DNA of 64,000 bases from Methyloceanibacter sp. wino2 (GCF_003071365.1 NZ_CP028960.1:2214501-2278500), one strand, 5' to 3'; positions 18,087 to 27,095 are shown, numbered from the stretch's first letter. Translations and numbers: made by a program. Notes: generated by a model from the sequence alone, not told the origin.

Positions 18087-18248
18087 ATGCCGATAATTGT
18101 TCTTCTGCTGCTTGCCGCCATGGTGGCGACATTCGGGTTTTGGGGCACGCTCAAAGGCATTCTAGGCGCGATCGGGGTGGTCGTGCTGCTGTGCCTGCTC
18201 GTTCTTCTCGCCATATCCTTTACCGCCGCGTGGATCATGCGGCGGTAG
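18087..18248 (+). CDS. Small hydrophobic membrane protein, 53 residues
   Basis: Reads MPIIVLLLLAAMVATFGFWG, a short turn, then a second hydrophobic stretch ending TAAWIMRR. Two membrane helices with a positive C-terminus are predicted. AAAAGGAAC lies 6 bases before the ATG. It follows the GYF-domain gene. I do not recognise a family. Confidence 0.55.
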   Translation: MPIIVLLLLAAMVATFGFWGTLKGILGAIGVVVLLCLLVLLAISFTAAWIMRR

Positions 18249-18275
18249 CGGTCCGTTCGCGTCGATCGCCCGCGC

Positions 18276-18554
18276 CTAGTATTTGTACCGGGTCCCGGTG
18301 ACCGCGAAGTAGGCCTCTTCGAATTGGTATTTCTGGAAGATGCTTGCCGTGGCGGTGATGGCGCGGCCGCAGGCGCCTCGCGCTTCCTCGATCTCCTCTG
18401 GAGTCAGTGTCTGCCCGTCGTCGACCTTTTCCGCGGCGGCGAGGCAAAGCTCGCCGTCGGCGGCGGATGCCAAGGCCGGCGCTAGGTGACCGGCACTTGC
18501 GCTTGCAAGAAGGACGATGGCGGCAAACGCTCCGGCGCGCACAGGTACCTTCAT
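18276..18554 (-). CDS. Small secreted protein, 92 residues
   Basis: From the ATG at 18554 (with AAGGTG upstream) the product starts MKVPVRAGAFAAIVLLASASAG, a signal peptide. The mature part contains two cysteines (ELCLAAAEK and ARGACGRAIT) and ends FAVTGTRYKY. An in-frame start at 18623 would overlap hemA and spoil the signal peptide, so it was not used. The gene begins 14 bases after the hemA stop and is probably cotranscribed with it. Family unknown. Confidence 0.6.
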   Translation of the reverse strand: MKVPVRAGAFAAIVLLASASAGHLAPALASAADGELCLAAAEKVDDGQTLTPEEIEEARGACGRAITATASIFQKYQFEEAYFAVTGTRYKY

Positions 18555-18568
18555 GGGCACCTTCGCGG

Positions 18569-19801
18569 CTACTCGGCCGCGAGCCTCACATACTGTCCGT
18601 TGGCCACCGGGCAGGCGGCCCATAGCTCACGAAGCGAGTCGACGAGATACGCCATCTGGGCATCGGTGTGCACGGGCGAGGGCGTGAGGCGCATGCGCTC
18701 GGTACCACGCGGAACCGTCGGGTAGTTGATCGGCTGCACGTAGATTCCGTACTGGGTGAGCAGCGTATCGGTGACCGCCTTGCAGTGGACAGGATCGCCG
18801 ACCATCACGGGTACGATATGGCTCTGGTTGTCCATCACGGGCACCCCCACATCCGCCAGCATGGTTTTCAGCGTCTGCACGCGTTCGCGGTGGCGAGCAC
18901 GCTCCAACTCCGACCGCTTCAGGTGGCGGATCGAGGCGAGGGCGCCGGCCGCCACGGCGGGCGCCAGGGAGGTCGTGAAGATGAAGCCCGGTGCGTAGGA
19001 GCGGATCGCATCGCAGCAGGCCTTGCTGGCGGCGATGTAGCCGCCCATGACGCCGAAGCCCTTGGCGAGGGTCCCGTTGATGATGTCGACACGGTCCATC
19101 ACGCCTTCTAGCTCGGCGATGCCGCCGCCGCGCGGGCCATACAGGCCCACGGCGTGAACTTCATCGAGATAGGTCAGGGCGTTGTACTTGTCCGCCAGGT
19201 CGCACACCGTGCCGATCGGCGCGATATGACCGTCCATGGAGTAGACGCTCTCGAAGGCGATCAGCTTTGGCGTGTCCAGCGGGACCGACTTGAGCAAGTC
19301 CTCGAGATGATCGAGGTCATTATGCCGGAAGATATGTTTGGGGCCGCCGCCGTGCCGGATGCCTTCGATCATCGAGGCGTGGTTCTTCGCGTCGGAAAAG
19401 ATCTGCAGGCCCGGTATGAGGCGCGTCAGCGTCGAGAGGGTCGCGTCGTTGGCGATGTAGGCGGAGGTGAAGAGAAGCGCCGCTTCCTTGTTGTGAAGGT
19501 CAGCCAGCTCGCTTTCCAGTTCCACGTGATAATGGGTCGTGCCGGAAATGTTGCGCGTGCCGCCTGAGCCGGCGCCGACCTGATCGATCGCCTCGTGCAT
19601 CGCGTCGCGCACGGCCGGATGCTGGCTCATGCCCAGATAATCGTTGGAGCACCAGACCGTCACATCCCGCGTGCCGCTCTCGGTGTAGTGGTCGGCGACG
19701 GGATAGGCACCGCAGCGCCGCTTCAAATCTGCAAATACGCGATACCGGCCTTCTTGATGCAAAGACTCAAGATGCTGGCGGAACTGATTCTCGTAGTCCA
19801 T
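18569..19801 (-). CDS. hemA: 5-aminolevulinate synthase
   Basis: A 410-residue PLP enzyme condensing glycine and succinyl-CoA to 5-aminolevulinate, the first step of heme synthesis in alphaproteobacteria (C4 pathway). Diagnostic stretches are [40 protein letters not shown] and the PLP lysine Lys247 in [10 protein letters not shown] frame extension to 19894 exists, but [11 protein letters not shown] at 19801 is the family start and has ACGGAGA 5 bases upstream. The last step gene, hemH, is at 59.8 kb. Confidence 0.96.
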   Translation of the reverse strand: MDYENQFRQHLESLHQEGRYRVFADLKRRCGAYPVADHYTESGTRDVTVWCSNDYLGMSQHPAVRDAMHEAIDQVGAGSGGTRNISGTTHYHVELESELADLHNKEAALLFTSAYIANDATLSTLTRLIPGLQIFSDAKNHASMIEGIRHGGGPKHIFRHNDLDHLEDLLKSVPLDTPKLIAFESVYSMDGHIAPIGTVCDLADKYNALTYLDEVHAVGLYGPRGGGIAELEGVMDRVDIINGTLAKGFGVMGGYIAASKACCDAIRSYAPGFIFTTSLAPAVAAGALASIRHLKRSELERARHRERVQTLKTMLADVGVPVMDNQSHIVPVMVGDPVHCKAVTDTLLTQYGIYVQPINYPTVPRGTERMRLTPSPVHTDAQMAYLVDSLRELWAACPVANGQYVRLAAE

Positions 19802-20102
19802 GTGTCTCCGTTTCCCTAGACCCTTGGCGTTCGCCAACGCCACCCAGCAATTGGTCGAACGGAATGGAGAGCCTGAGCAGCACGGTTGGCACAAGTTCTT
19901 GTAGGGCTTGCGTAAAGTCCTAACCGGTACTGAAGCCTTCCTGCTAACTAGCCCAATCCCAGCGTCATCACAAGGACAACAGGCCGCTCAGGTGTCGACC
20001 CAATGTCGCATGGCTTTCACAATTGTGTTTGAGGCATCTCAATTTCCGCGAAGCCCGGCCGGGGCGGCGCTGGAGTCCGCGCCGATGGAGGGGCTGGCCG
20101 GG
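19802..20102. other. Intergenic region upstream of hemA
   Basis: No convincing gene. It must hold the hemA promoter (minus strand). At 20055-20103 CCCGGCC pairs with GGCCGGG around an inner GGCGC/GCGCC hairpin, just past the stop of the response regulator gene; it lacks a T-tract but may end that transcript. Confidence 0.4.
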
Positions 20103-20483
20103 TCAGTCTTGCCGGATCGTGTCGCGAATGGCCTGAAGAAACACGCGGCGCGAGAATGGCTTCTGAAGCACACGGTGGTGCCCGTAACGGCCCGCGACGT
20201 CGCTCGGGTCGTAGCCGGTAGCGAAAACGTAAGGCAGCCCGCGCGCTTCCAGGGCATCGGCGACCGGGTAGACCAATTCGCCCGCAACGTTGAGGTCGAG
20301 GACCGCGGCGTCGACGGTATTGTCGCTCAGCAGCCTCAGCGCCTGTCCCACCCGGCTCGCGGGGCCGACGACCTCGCACTCGGATTCGACCAGCATGTCC
20401 TCCAACTGGAGTGCGATCGGGGCCTGATCCTCGACGACCAGTACGCGAAGTCCTTTCAAGGGCTCTGTTTTTTGAGAAGACAT
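20103..20483 (-). CDS. Single-domain response regulator
   Basis: A 126-residue receiver domain without an output domain: LRVLVVEDQ with the acidic pocket, phosphoacceptor Asp63 in AAVLDLN, Thr/Ser switch in VFATGYD and Lys in LQKPFS. Such stand-alone receivers are common in rhizobiales and act through protein contacts. The frame stays open to 20987, but the upstream part has no recognisable domain, so the start at 20483 (MSSQKTE) was chosen. No kinase gene adjoins it. Confidence 0.82.
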   Translation of the reverse strand: MSSQKTEPLKGLRVLVVEDQAPIALQLEDMLVESECEVVGPASRVGQALRLLSDNTVDAAVLDLNVAGELVYPVADALEARGLPYVFATGYDPSDVAGRYGHHRVLQKPFSRRVFLQAIRDTIRQD

Positions 20484-21178
20484 AGTCTGCGCCGCCCTGA
20501 TTTCATCCTTGGAATGAATTGATTGATTTTTGGGCCCTGGCCGTCCGAACGCCAAGGCGACGGAACATAGGCGACTCAATACAGCCAGCCCGACCAAGAC
20601 AACGCAATGAAACCAAGCCCCGAATGGGGCCTCCAACCGCGACGGGGCCGGGCCACGCACGTCCCGCCTCGGTTGCCCGAGCCGAGGCATGATTTCTAAC
20701 CCAAACGGCACCCCATCGCGACCCAAAATGCGCCACCCGGAAGAGGTAACAGCTTGACCCATAGAGGCGAATCCGGAGTGCCCTGAAATGTATCCGGATC
20801 TGGACACGAATTGTGCACAGCCGGCTGACAGGCCGCTGAGCTGCAGCGCCAAGTCCGCTCGTCCGGCAGCAGCTGCGCAGACCGGGCGCGTCCCAGGTAA
20901 CATGCTGATTTTCTTTCCGGATTCGTGTGTGCATGGACATCTCGGACCCTCGGAGACAGAGCGAATATCTCGTGGCCTAAATGTCACAACTGGGCCGAAA
21001 AGGGCCCCGCACGCTTTGTTAGCAATTTACCTTCGGAGGGGATCGCGTATAAGCAATATTAGAACTCTCTGCTGGCGGAAACTCGTCCATATTTTTGGCG
21101 ACAGCAAAGCCGGTAAGGCGCTGAACCGCCGCAGAACGAGAGTTTTGGATTAGTCAATTTTGGCCAGGGAAGGTGGAC
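20484..21178. other. Long intergenic region upstream of the porin gene
   Basis: About 695 bases without a gene I can support. It separates two divergent genes and should hold both promoters. GGGCC-N5-GGGCCC-like G/C-rich half-sites occur near 20993-21011. Open frames here (for example 20788-21153 on the plus strand) have no recognisable domain or good ribosome site. Confidence 0.4.
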
Positions 21179-22669
21179 ATGGAGATGTTTGGGGGACTGA
21201 CAAAAACATCCAGCCGCATTGCCATTGCAGCCGCGCTTGGGCTTGGGGTTTACGCTCTGAGCGCTGCGCCTGCGAGTGCGCAGGGTTATGGCGGCAATTG
21301 CTGCGCGGATCTTGAAGAGCGGGTAGCCGAGCTTGAAGCATCTGCAGTGCAGAAGGGGAACAAGAAGGTATCCGTGACGGTATCCGGCTGGGTCATCGAG
21401 TCGATGAACTGGTGGGATGACGGCGCTCTGACGGACAGCTGGGTTGGCACGAAGGACGCCGACCTTGGGTCCCGTTTTGCGATCACGGGTTCTGCGACGA
21501 TCGCTCCGGGCTGGTCCGGCGGTTACAACTTGACGGTTACGACGCCTGGCGCTTGGGCCGGCAACCTCCTGAACGGCAACAACTTCGGTATCTTTTCGAA
21601 CCAGTTTGCCCAGGACTCGCTCAGCCTCGGCAGCATCCAGACGCTGTACTCGTACATGTACATCAAGAGTGACGACTACGGCACGATCAACCTGGGCTAT
21701 CTGAGCCCTGCGTCGGATAACGCGGCTGTTCTGGCCGACATCTCCGGCACGGTGATCGAATCGAACGCGGTGTTCTTCGAAGGCGGCGGCTTCCTGCTTC
21801 GTCCGAAGAACGCTGCCTCCGGGTTCAACGGCCTGTCCGGCATGACCTGGGGCAACTTCCTGAACTGTTCGCTCGTCGGCCCGATCGGCGGCGACTGCTA
21901 CGGCGCTCCGCAGAGCGGTATCCGGTACGACTCGCCGACGTTTGGCGGCTTCCGGATCGAGGCGTCTTACACGGACGACTACTCGAACAGCTTCCGTCTT
22001 GCGCCGGTGAACGATGCTCCTGAGATCTGGGACCTGGCCGTGTTCTACACGGGCGACTGGGCCGACTTTAAGATTTCGGCAGCTTATTCGTACACGCAGT
22101 CGAACGGCAACCTGTTCAGCGTGAACCAGACGGGGTCGACCTCGATCCACCAGTTCGGTGGTACGGTCATGCACGCTCCGACCGGTCTTGGTCTCTATGG
22201 TTACTACAACTACGAAGAGATCGACGCGAACTACGTGAACTACAACGGCGTGCAGCAGGGTATCCCGAGCTGGGACTCCTGGTACTTGAAGGGCTTCCTG
22301 AAGCGGACGTGGAACCCGCTCGGCGCGACGGTCCTTTACGGCGAGTACGGCCAGTATAACGACGGCTTCAACGGCCTTGCGGGCACGAACACCTGTGCCA
22401 ACTTCGTCGGGGTCGGCGGCACTGCCTCCAACTTCTGCGGAAACAACGCTGCGAACGGCCTGTACGTGACGGGTTCGGAAATCGAGCGCTGGGGTCTTGG
22501 CGCGGTCCAGGAGATCGACGCGGCAGCGATGCACGTGTTCGCTCGCTGGCAGCACCAGGCGGCCGATATCGACTTCATCGGCGTCAACGCAGCCGGCAAC
22601 ACGCAGGCTGTGAGCCAAGGCTTCGAAGACTACGATCTGTTCCAGGTTGGTGGGATCATCTTCTTCTAA
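21179..22669 (+). CDS. Alphaproteobacterial outer membrane porin
   Basis: A 496-residue porin with a signal peptide (cleavage about after SAAPASAQ), a short coiled-coil start (CCADLEERVAELEAS) and then beta-barrel sequence rich in aromatic and Gly residues, ending in Phe as outer membrane proteins do (VGGIIFF). This matches the Porin_2 family of rhizobiales, which forms general diffusion trimers. GGGAAGG lies 5 bases before the ATG at 21179; a GTG at 21173 is less likely. Codon usage is strongly biased towards C-ending codons, as in abundant proteins. A terminator follows directly. Confidence 0.9.
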   Translation: MEMFGGLTKTSSRIAIAAALGLGVYALSAAPASAQGYGGNCCADLEERVAELEASAVQKGNKKVSVTVSGWVIESMNWWDDGALTDSWVGTKDADLGSRFAITGSATIAPGWSGGYNLTVTTPGAWAGNLLNGNNFGIFSNQFAQDSLSLGSIQTLYSYMYIKSDDYGTINLGYLSPASDNAAVLADISGTVIESNAVFFEGGGFLLRPKNAASGFNGLSGMTWGNFLNCSLVGPIGGDCYGAPQSGIRYDSPTFGGFRIEASYTDDYSNSFRLAPVNDAPEIWDLAVFYTGDWADFKISAAYSYTQSNGNLFSVNQTGSTSIHQFGGTVMHAPTGLGLYGYYNYEEIDANYVNYNGVQQGIPSWDSWYLKGFLKRTWNPLGATVLYGEYGQYNDGFNGLAGTNTCANFVGVGGTASNFCGNNAANGLYVTGSEIERWGLGAVQEIDAAAMHVFARWQHQAADIDFIGVNAAGNTQAVSQGFEDYDLFQVGGIIFF

Positions 22670-22694
22670 TCCACCAATCCAGACGACACTTACG

Positions 22695-22724
22695 GAAGCC
22701 GCCCCTCGGGGCGGCTTCTTTTTT
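22695..22724 (+). terminator. Terminator of the porin gene
   Basis: GAAGCCGCCCC pairs with GGGGCGGCTTC around a very tight loop and is followed by six T residues, an excellent intrinsic terminator 26 bases after the stop. Confidence 0.92.
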
Positions 22725-22788
22725 GCCCGACACGATCCCGCCCGTTATCCCCAGCCGTGAGATCACGCCGACGAGAAGCCTTTGCCGT

Positions 22789-22809
22789 CTGTGCGTAGGA
22801 GACGCACAG
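22789..22809. promoter_or_regulatory. Palindromic site upstream of the ABC exporter-type operon
   Basis: CTGTGCGT-N5-ACGCACAG is a perfect 8-bp inverted repeat about 125 bases before the ABC ATPase start, followed at 22813 by a smaller ATACG-N2-CGTAT. It could bind a dimeric regulator; no regulator gene adjoins it. Confidence 0.35.
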
Positions 22810-22934
22810 GCATACGCTCGTATCCGGCGGGATGCTTGTGAAAGGCCGGGCCAGAGGCTATTTCTCATATGAGGAAACGAACGAGGAGCGAAGCCCGAAC
22901 AGGAACCGCAAGAGTTCCGAGGGGATGGAGGAGC

Positions 22935-23714
22935 ATGGCAGAATCAGTCTCCGGCGCTGCCGGAACTCCGGAGCCGGTGCTATCGGTTCAGAACGTGTCC
23001 TACTGGTACGGCGCAAAGCAGGCGTTGGATGACGTCAGTTTCGACGTCTATCCGGGACGGGTGACGGCTCTCTTGGGGCCGAACGGCGCCGGCAAGTCCA
23101 CGCTCTTCTCGCTCATCACGCGTTTGTTCGACGCGCCAACCGGCCGAATCGAAATCGACGGGCGGGCGGCCGCCGAGTGGGGCTTCAAGATCTTGGCGCC
23201 GCTGGGGGTCGTCTTCCAGCAACCGACCCTTGATCTGGATTTGTCCGTGCGTCAGAACCTTCGCTACTTCGCCTCTCTGCGGGGATTGGGCCGCAAGGAA
23301 GCCGATGAGCGCATGGAGCGGGCCCTGGCCTCGCTCGACATGGCTGAACGCATTGGGGAAAAGGTGCGGGCGCTGAACGGTGGCCACCGGCGCCGCGTCG
23401 AGATCGCGCGAGCGCTGCTTCACAGTCCGAAACTGCTTCTGCTCGACGAGCCTACGATCGGACTCGACGACCCGACGCGTGACGCCATCGTGCGCCATAT
23501 CCATAAGCTCGCCGTGTCGGACAATATCGGCGTTTTGTGGGCCACGCATTTGTTCGACGAGGTGGAGAGCGACGATGCTCTCGTCGTCATCAACAAGGGG
23601 CGCGTGGTGGCACTCGGGGACGTGGATGGCATCGAGAAAGAGACGGGATCCACGAGCCTGGCGGAGGCTTTCCGGCGCCTCACCGGGGATCGGGTGGAGG
23701 AGGTCGCCGTATGA
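22935..23714 (+). CDS. ABC transporter ATP-binding protein (PQQ-alcohol-dehydrogenase-associated / LutE-like type)
   Basis: A 259-residue ATPase with Walker A GPNGAGKS, Q-loop VVFQQPTLD, Walker B LLLLDEPTIGLD and switch His in LWATHLFDE. The signature is LNGGHRRR rather than LSGGQ. Sequence and pairing with the following permease resemble the ABC pair next to PQQ alcohol dehydrogenase genes (Ped/Lut type), implicated in lanthanide-dependent growth in Pseudomonas putida and Methylorubrum. That subfamily link is by pattern memory, not alignment. An upstream in-frame ATG at 22869 exists; 22935 has GGAGG just before it. The permease gene overlaps by ATGA. Confidence 0.8.
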   Translation: MAESVSGAAGTPEPVLSVQNVSYWYGAKQALDDVSFDVYPGRVTALLGPNGAGKSTLFSLITRLFDAPTGRIEIDGRAAAEWGFKILAPLGVVFQQPTLDLDLSVRQNLRYFASLRGLGRKEADERMERALASLDMAERIGEKVRALNGGHRRRVEIARALLHSPKLLLLDEPTIGLDDPTRDAIVRHIHKLAVSDNIGVLWATHLFDEVESDDALVVINKGRVVALGDVDGIEKETGSTSLAEAFRRLTGDRVEEVAV

Positions 23715-24526
23715 CACTGATGCACTACACCCGTGCCTTCGGCGGCATCGTTTGGCGTGAGCTCCTGCGGTTCCTACAGCAGCGGGAGCGGTTTCTCGCA
23801 GCGCTCGTCCGGCCCCTCATCTGGCTGATCATCTTTGCGGCGGGCTTCCGGGCGGCGCTCGGAATTTCGATCATTCCGCCTTATGAGACCTACATCACGT
23901 ACGACGTGTACATCACGCCCGGTCTTCTGGCGATGATCCAGCTCTTCCAGGGGATGCAGAGTTCCCTGTCGATGGTGTACGACCGCGAGATGGGCTCGAT
24001 GCGTGTGCTGTTGACCACGCCCTTGCCGCGCTGGTTCCTGCTTATCGCGCGGCTGTTCGCCGGCGTCCTGGTGTCCCTGTTCCAGGTCTACACGTTCTTG
24101 GCTGTCGCCTATCTGTTCGGCGTGGAGTTGCCGCCGTTAGGGTATCTGTTGGCACTCCCGGCCTTGATCCTCACTGGCATGATGTTCGGTGCGCTTGGCA
24201 TGCTCTTGTCTTCGACCATCAAGCAGCTTGAGAACTTCGCCGGGATCATGAACTTCGTCATCTTCCCGATGTTCTTCGCCTCCTCGGCGCTCTATCCGCT
24301 CTGGAAGATGCAGGAGGGCAGCTGGATCCTCTACGAGATCTGCTACTACAACCCCTTCACCTGGGCCGTGGAACTGATCCGGTTCGCGTTCTATCAGAAG
24401 ATGAACTGGGAGGCCCTGGCGGTGGTGGCAGTCTGCACGATCGTGTTCCTGGGGCTGTCGGTGTGGGCCTACGACCCCTCGCGCGGGATACAACAGCGCA
24501 AAGCGACGGCGCCGGCCGGAGGCTAG
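23711..24526 (+). CDS. ABC transporter permease (ABC-2 / PedC-LutF-like)
   Basis: A 271-residue membrane protein with about six helices, of the ABC-2 export-type permease family; conserved features include RPLIWLIIFAAGF near the start, YDREMGSMRVLLTTPLPRW and the C-terminal YYNPFTWAVELIRF. The start codon overlaps the ATPase stop (ATGA), so both subunits are made together. ABC-2 permeases of this shape occur in PQQ-dependent alcohol dehydrogenase gene sets. No periplasmic binding protein of that system is visible next to it. The substrate is unproven. Confidence 0.82.
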   Translation: MTLMHYTRAFGGIVWRELLRFLQQRERFLAALVRPLIWLIIFAAGFRAALGISIIPPYETYITYDVYITPGLLAMIQLFQGMQSSLSMVYDREMGSMRVLLTTPLPRWFLLIARLFAGVLVSLFQVYTFLAVAYLFGVELPPLGYLLALPALILTGMMFGALGMLLSSTIKQLENFAGIMNFVIFPMFFASSALYPLWKMQEGSWILYEICYYNPFTWAVELIRFAFYQKMNWEALAVVAVCTIVFLGLSVWAYDPSRGIQQRKATAPAGG

Positions 24527-24564
24527 CTGCCGGCTCGACGCAAGTATCACCATCCCGGCGAGAT

Positions 24565-25317
24565 CTACATTTCGGAGAAATTGGCCGGGAAGCGTTTGGA
24601 AAGATCGGCGAGCAGAGCCTCGATCATGGCCGGGTCGCGCTCGTCCCGCGGCACGTCAATTGTCTCGACCGCGAGCACATGAGTGGGCCGCGGCGCCATG
24701 ACCACGAGCTTGTCGGCAAGCTGCAAAGCCTCGCGCGGGTTGTGGGTGACCATCACGGCCGTCGTGGGCCGGGCGGACCAAACCTCCAGCATCAGGCGGC
24801 GGAGCCGGTCAGCGGTCCGCTCATCGAGTGAGACGAACGGTTCGTCCAGCAAGAGCAGGTCCGGCTCGGTCGAAAAAGCCCGGGCGAGGGCCGCACGGCG
24901 GGCGAGGCCAAGCGAGAGTTCCTGCGGATAGCGGGACAGCATCTCCGCGACGCCCACGGCCTCGGCCAGATTCTCGAGATCCTTCGTGGTGAAACCGGGC
25001 GCGGCGACGAGCTCGATGTTCTGCCGCACGGTTCGCCACGGCAGCAGGCGCGGCTCCTGAAACATGAAGCCCAGCCGCGCGTGCGGTGGCATGTCGATTT
25101 CGCCTATGAACGCATCGTCGAGCCCGGCCACAATGCGCAGCAACGTGGTCTTGCCGCAGCCCGAGGGGCCCATGAGCACGGTCATGCTCTCGGGCTCCAG
25201 ATCGAGCGACAAGTCGCTGATCGCCGTCAGCCGCGTGCCGTCAGCCCCGATATGGGTCTTTTCCTCGATGCGGATCTTAAACTGGCTTGTTCCGCCAGCG
25301 TGTCGTGTATCTTTCAA
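24565..25317 (-). CDS. ABC transporter ATP-binding protein (nitrate/sulfonate/taurine type)
   Basis: An ATPase of about 250 residues: Walker A GPSGCGKT, Q-loop FMFQEPRLLPWRTV, Walker B LLLLDEPFVSLD and H-loop MVTHNPREA, typical of SsuB/TauB/NrtD. The signature motif reads LSLGLARR, not LSGGQ, an unusual change. There is no ATG near the expected start; candidates are TTG at 25317 and TTG at 25368, both inside the permease gene, so the start is uncertain. It is the last gene of a three-gene importer operon. Confidence 0.8.
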   Translation of the reverse strand: MKDTRHAGGTSQFKIRIEEKTHIGADGTRLTAISDLSLDLEPESMTVLMGPSGCGKTTLLRIVAGLDDAFIGEIDMPPHARLGFMFQEPRLLPWRTVRQNIELVAAPGFTTKDLENLAEAVGVAEMLSRYPQELSLGLARRAALARAFSTEPDLLLLDEPFVSLDERTADRLRRLMLEVWSARPTTAVMVTHNPREALQLADKLVVMAPRPTHVLAVETIDVPRDERDPAMIEALLADLSKRFPANFSEM

Positions 25318-26074
25318 GGGGCTGTACCAGTAGATATTCGATCGCGAGCATGACGGCCACGAAGGCAAGCGTGTAGCCGAGGATGGCCGTCACGTTGAAA
25401 AGCTGAAAGTTCAGATGCAGCTCGAAGCCGACGCCGTTGGGGCGTCCCAGCAGTTCGACCACGAGAACGATCTTCCAAATGAGCGAGAGGCCCGTCCGGG
25501 AGGCGGTGGCGAAATAGGGCTGCAGCTGCGGCAGGGTCACGTTCCGGAACTTGCTCCATGGCGTCAGACGGTAGGCCCGGGCCATTTCATCGAGACCGGG
25601 GTCAAGGGCCCGCGCGCCTTCGCGCAGCGTCACGATGACGTTCGGGATCTTGTTCAGCGCGACCGCGCCAATGGCGGCCGCTTCGTTCAGGCCGAACCAG
25701 ACATAGGCCAAGATGATGATCACAAGGGCCGGCAAATTGAGAAGCACGATCAGCCACGGATCGAGCACCCGGTTTACGGCGGGCAGTTCGCCCATGAGCA
25801 GGCCGATGATGCTACCAATGACCATGGCCACGACGAAGGCCGCGATCACGCGCCAAAGCGTGATGCCGAGCTGGAAGATGAGGTCGCCGTGCAGCGACTC
25901 CTCGATCACATAGTTCAGGACCTCGACCGGTCCCGGCAGCAGCCGGCTCTGGGCCACATGGGCGGCGATGAACCACACCAGTACGAAGGCGGCCACGGAT
26001 AGGATCGACATCCATGGCCCGCGCATATACCAGGAGGCTTGGCGCACCCCGGGCTGTAGCTCCACCGTGGTCAC
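25277..26074 (-). CDS. ABC transporter permease (SsuC/TauC-like)
   Basis: A 265-residue inner membrane protein with about six helices. The coupling motif is EMARAYRLTPWSKFRNVTLPQLQPY, the EAA loop of BPD-type permeases for sulfonates, nitrate or thiamine precursors. The start overlaps the binding-protein gene by 4 bases (ATGA), and the ATPase frame begins inside its 3' end. The operon therefore encodes a complete importer: binding protein, permease, ATPase. Confidence 0.88.
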   Translation of the reverse strand: MTTVELQPGVRQASWYMRGPWMSILSVAAFVLVWFIAAHVAQSRLLPGPVEVLNYVIEESLHGDLIFQLGITLWRVIAAFVVAMVIGSIIGLLMGELPAVNRVLDPWLIVLLNLPALVIIILAYVWFGLNEAAAIGAVALNKIPNVIVTLREGARALDPGLDEMARAYRLTPWSKFRNVTLPQLQPYFATASRTGLSLIWKIVLVVELLGRPNGVGFELHLNFQLFNVTAILGYTLAFVAVMLAIEYLLVQPLERYTTRWRNKPV

Positions 26075-27060
26075 TGCGTGGATCCGTGCCAGAAGGTTCC
26101 GGGAGCCAGTTCCGTCCCCTTGCCGACCAATTTAGTGCCGCCCAGCTCGCGCAGGAACTGATACAGGATCTTCGCGTCGGCCTCTTCCGAGGTGAGTTCC
26201 CGCTCGGGGATCCCTTCACGGAAACGGCGCCGCAGCGCTTCGAAAGTGGCCTCGTCGAAACTGGGGTCATTCGCGCTCATGACCGGCTTCAGACGCTCCC
26301 ATTCCGCATCCGAGGTCGCGAGTAGCTCGTTGGCTTTCTCCGCGGCGCGAATGAATCCATCAATCGCCAACGGGTTCTGTTCGGCCCAATCGGCGTTGAA
26401 CACATAGCCGAGCATGGCTACCTCGCCTTTGGCGCCGAGTTCCCGGACCACGTCCTCGAGACCGATGAGTTGGGTGAAGCCGACCGCTTCCAGGCGGGCG
26501 GCATAGGGCCAGAAGTTCAGCACGGCGTCGATCTGACCCTGTTTCGCCCGCGCGGCCAGAAGCGGCGGCGCGCCGAATTCCTGCGTGGTTTCGGTCCGAA
26601 GGTCGATATTGGCCGTCCGCAGTGCGTAGGCGACGATCAGGAGCCAGCTCTTGTCGAGCGGGCCGCCCGCGACACCCAGCGTCTTGCCCTTGAGGTCGGC
26701 CAGCGTCTTGATGGGCGAGTCCGGCGGGACCATGATCGCGCCGAGCGCCGTCGAGAACGGGACCAGGGTGAAGTCACCGCCACTGGTGCGCTCCCGGGAA
26801 ACCCAGAGCCAATCAGTCACGACGACATCGAGCGAGCCGCCCTGAAGGCCGACGGCGGTCGCCTGTGTGCTGGCGAGCGGGACGACTTCGAGCTTGATCC
26901 CTTCGGCCTTGTCGAAGCCGTTGGCTTGGATCGTATCCATGACCCAATTAACGGTGCCGAATTTCAGGACACCGACTTTGATCGGGGCGGCGTTCTCCGC
27001 TCGAGCTGGGAGGCAGCTCACGAAGGCGAGGCACAATAAGGCTAGCAGGCGTAGGCGCAA
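26071..27060 (-). CDS. ABC transporter substrate-binding protein (NMT1/THI5-like)
   Basis: A 329-residue periplasmic protein with a signal peptide (MRLRLLALLCLAFVSCLPARA). The sequence VGVLKFGTVNWVMDTIQANGFDKAEGIKLEVV and the later LADLKGKTLGVAGG are typical of the NMT1/SsuA-like group binding sulfonates, pyrimidine precursors and related small molecules. The start is TTG, supported by GGAGGAG 6 bases upstream. That ribosome site lies within a 17-base tandem repeat. Substrate not assignable by eye. Confidence 0.85.
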   Translation of the reverse strand: MRLRLLALLCLAFVSCLPARAENAAPIKVGVLKFGTVNWVMDTIQANGFDKAEGIKLEVVPLASTQATAVGLQGGSLDVVVTDWLWVSRERTSGGDFTLVPFSTALGAIMVPPDSPIKTLADLKGKTLGVAGGPLDKSWLLIVAYALRTANIDLRTETTQEFGAPPLLAARAKQGQIDAVLNFWPYAARLEAVGFTQLIGLEDVVRELGAKGEVAMLGYVFNADWAEQNPLAIDGFIRAAEKANELLATSDAEWERLKPVMSANDPSFDEATFEALRRRFREGIPERELTSEEADAKILYQFLRELGGTKLVGKGTELAPGTFWHGSTQ

Positions 27061-27061
27061 C

Positions 27062-27095
27062 GGGTCTCCTCCAAGTGTGGGTCTCCTCCAAGCGT
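27062..27095 (-). repeat. Tandem 17-bp repeat carrying two ribosome sites
   Basis: Two copies of a 17-base unit (plus strand GGGTCTCCTCCAAG then TGT or CGT) lie directly before the TTG start of the binding-protein gene. On the coding strand each copy contains GGAGGAGACCC, so the Shine-Dalgarno sequence is duplicated; only the inner copy is at working distance. Confidence 0.7.

Noticed and set aside
20788..21153. Possible 121-residue gene before the porin
   Set aside because: No domain, poor start context, and it occupies the expected promoter region.
21059..22618. Minus-strand open frame of 519 codons opposite the porin
   Set aside because: The porin has signal peptide, barrel pattern, codon bias and terminator; the antisense frame has none.
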